Below are positions 63,397-64,000 of a DNA stretch of 64,000 nt, piece after piece; positions within the stretch are counted from its first letter, which is position 1, and each line of letters starts with the position of its first letter. Position numbers and translations under genes: made by a program. This DNA is from Malurus cyaneus samueli. Its lineage: Eukaryota; Chordata; Aves; Passeriformes; Maluridae. The notes under the pieces are model-generated. The model saw only the letters and a list, made by a program, of their open reading frames with translations. It was not told the origin of the DNA and did no database searches. The stretch covers positions 21,933,521-21,997,520 of the forward strand of contig CM019216.1 in the NCBI GenBank assembly GCA_009741485.1, in the 5' to 3' direction.

Positions 63397-64000
63397 TCCA
63401 TACTTTCCGAATTGCTATGCACTTAAACAGCACTTTCCTTTTTTAGGAAAGTAAATCAATTCCTGCATGCATTACAGGTAACAGGCAGTGATATTAGACC
63501 CTCTCCATGAGCACAAGAATGTCTGTTTCCTATTTCAGACACTGAGTCAGGATGTAGCTTTCAGATATTTTTTTTAAAATTGTACATGAAGACAGCGTGT
63601 ATGAGACTCAAACCTGCTTGCTTTACACAAGGTTGAATCTTAAATTTCTGAGGCTTTGCCATTGCCTGGAGCAGCAGTGCTTGTCCAACCTCCTCACCTG
63701 TGAAGGGCTCCTTTGGTCCTAGATAGTCCATGATGTGCTATCTGGATGTAATTACAAAGGCGTAACATTCCTCTAGTTCTGTAGAGAGTCAGATGACAAA
63801 AGAAAATATTTGGGTACATGAAGGTTAAGATGTCCTTATGTCTAATTTATAGATATCACCAGTTTTTGCCAGTGGAGGTTGATGGGACACATGTAAGCTA
63901 CATCTGTACTAATAAATTAAATGGTCAAGGGGGCTGACTCACCTGCCAGCTGAATTTGTGTCCATGGGCTGGCTTTGTGCCCTTTTCTTCACAGTGGCTT
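63397..64000. other. Intergenic sequence at window end
   Basis: About 600 bp after the CR1 3' end with no feature recognised. Confidence 0.5.

Overview
This is a window of a bird nuclear genome. The evidence is a vertebrate split gene with GT-AG introns, several 3' fragments of CR1 LINEs (the dominant avian retrotransposon), a solo LTR of a type I recall from many bird genomes, one CpG-island promoter and otherwise AT-leaning, repeat-poor DNA. The LTR hints at Neoaves (for example a songbird), but the species cannot be fixed from the sequence. There is no prokaryotic gene layout, CRISPR array, rRNA or tRNA that I can see.

The one protein-coding gene I can support is ELOVL5, the elongase of C18-C20 polyunsaturated fatty acids, on the minus strand. 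All seven coding exons can be placed to the base: 22870-22927, 20868-21055, 14052-14129, 13234-13405, 11556-11680, 9586-9720 and 8004-8135. Joined in that order they keep one open frame of 295 codons plus TGA. The 3' UTR runs from 8003 to about 6290, with the only AATAAA of that stretch at 6311-6316. A CpG island at about 43.0-44.16 kb is the likely promoter. The non-coding first exon should lie in or beside it, which makes intron 1 about 20 kb.

Layout by coordinate: 1-6.28 kb is intergenic sequence downstream of ELOVL5 with no gene recognised; 6.29-22.94 kb is the ELOVL5 gene body; 22.94-43.0 kb is intron 1, with a 1.1-kb antisense CR1 (25.81-26.91 kb), a short sense-of-window CR1 tail (28.97-29.10 kb) and a 584-bp solo LTR (35.23-35.81 kb); 43.0-44.16 kb is the CpG island; 44.17-64.0 kb is upstream intergenic sequence with three CR1 fragments (45.04, 55.15 and 62.23 kb).

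The most interesting signals are in the island. An exact copy of the LDLR-type sterol regulatory element lies 69 bp from an exact C/EBP-ATF (amino-acid response) element, and about 450 bp away two perfect palindromic CREs sit beside a CCAAT box. This would link PUFA elongation to SREBP, ATF4-type stress signalling and CREB/ATF. A second neat observation is a 74-bp TG...CA insertion with a perfect 5-bp target duplication inside the CR1 at 45.4 kb. I found no convincing undescribed multi-gene system.
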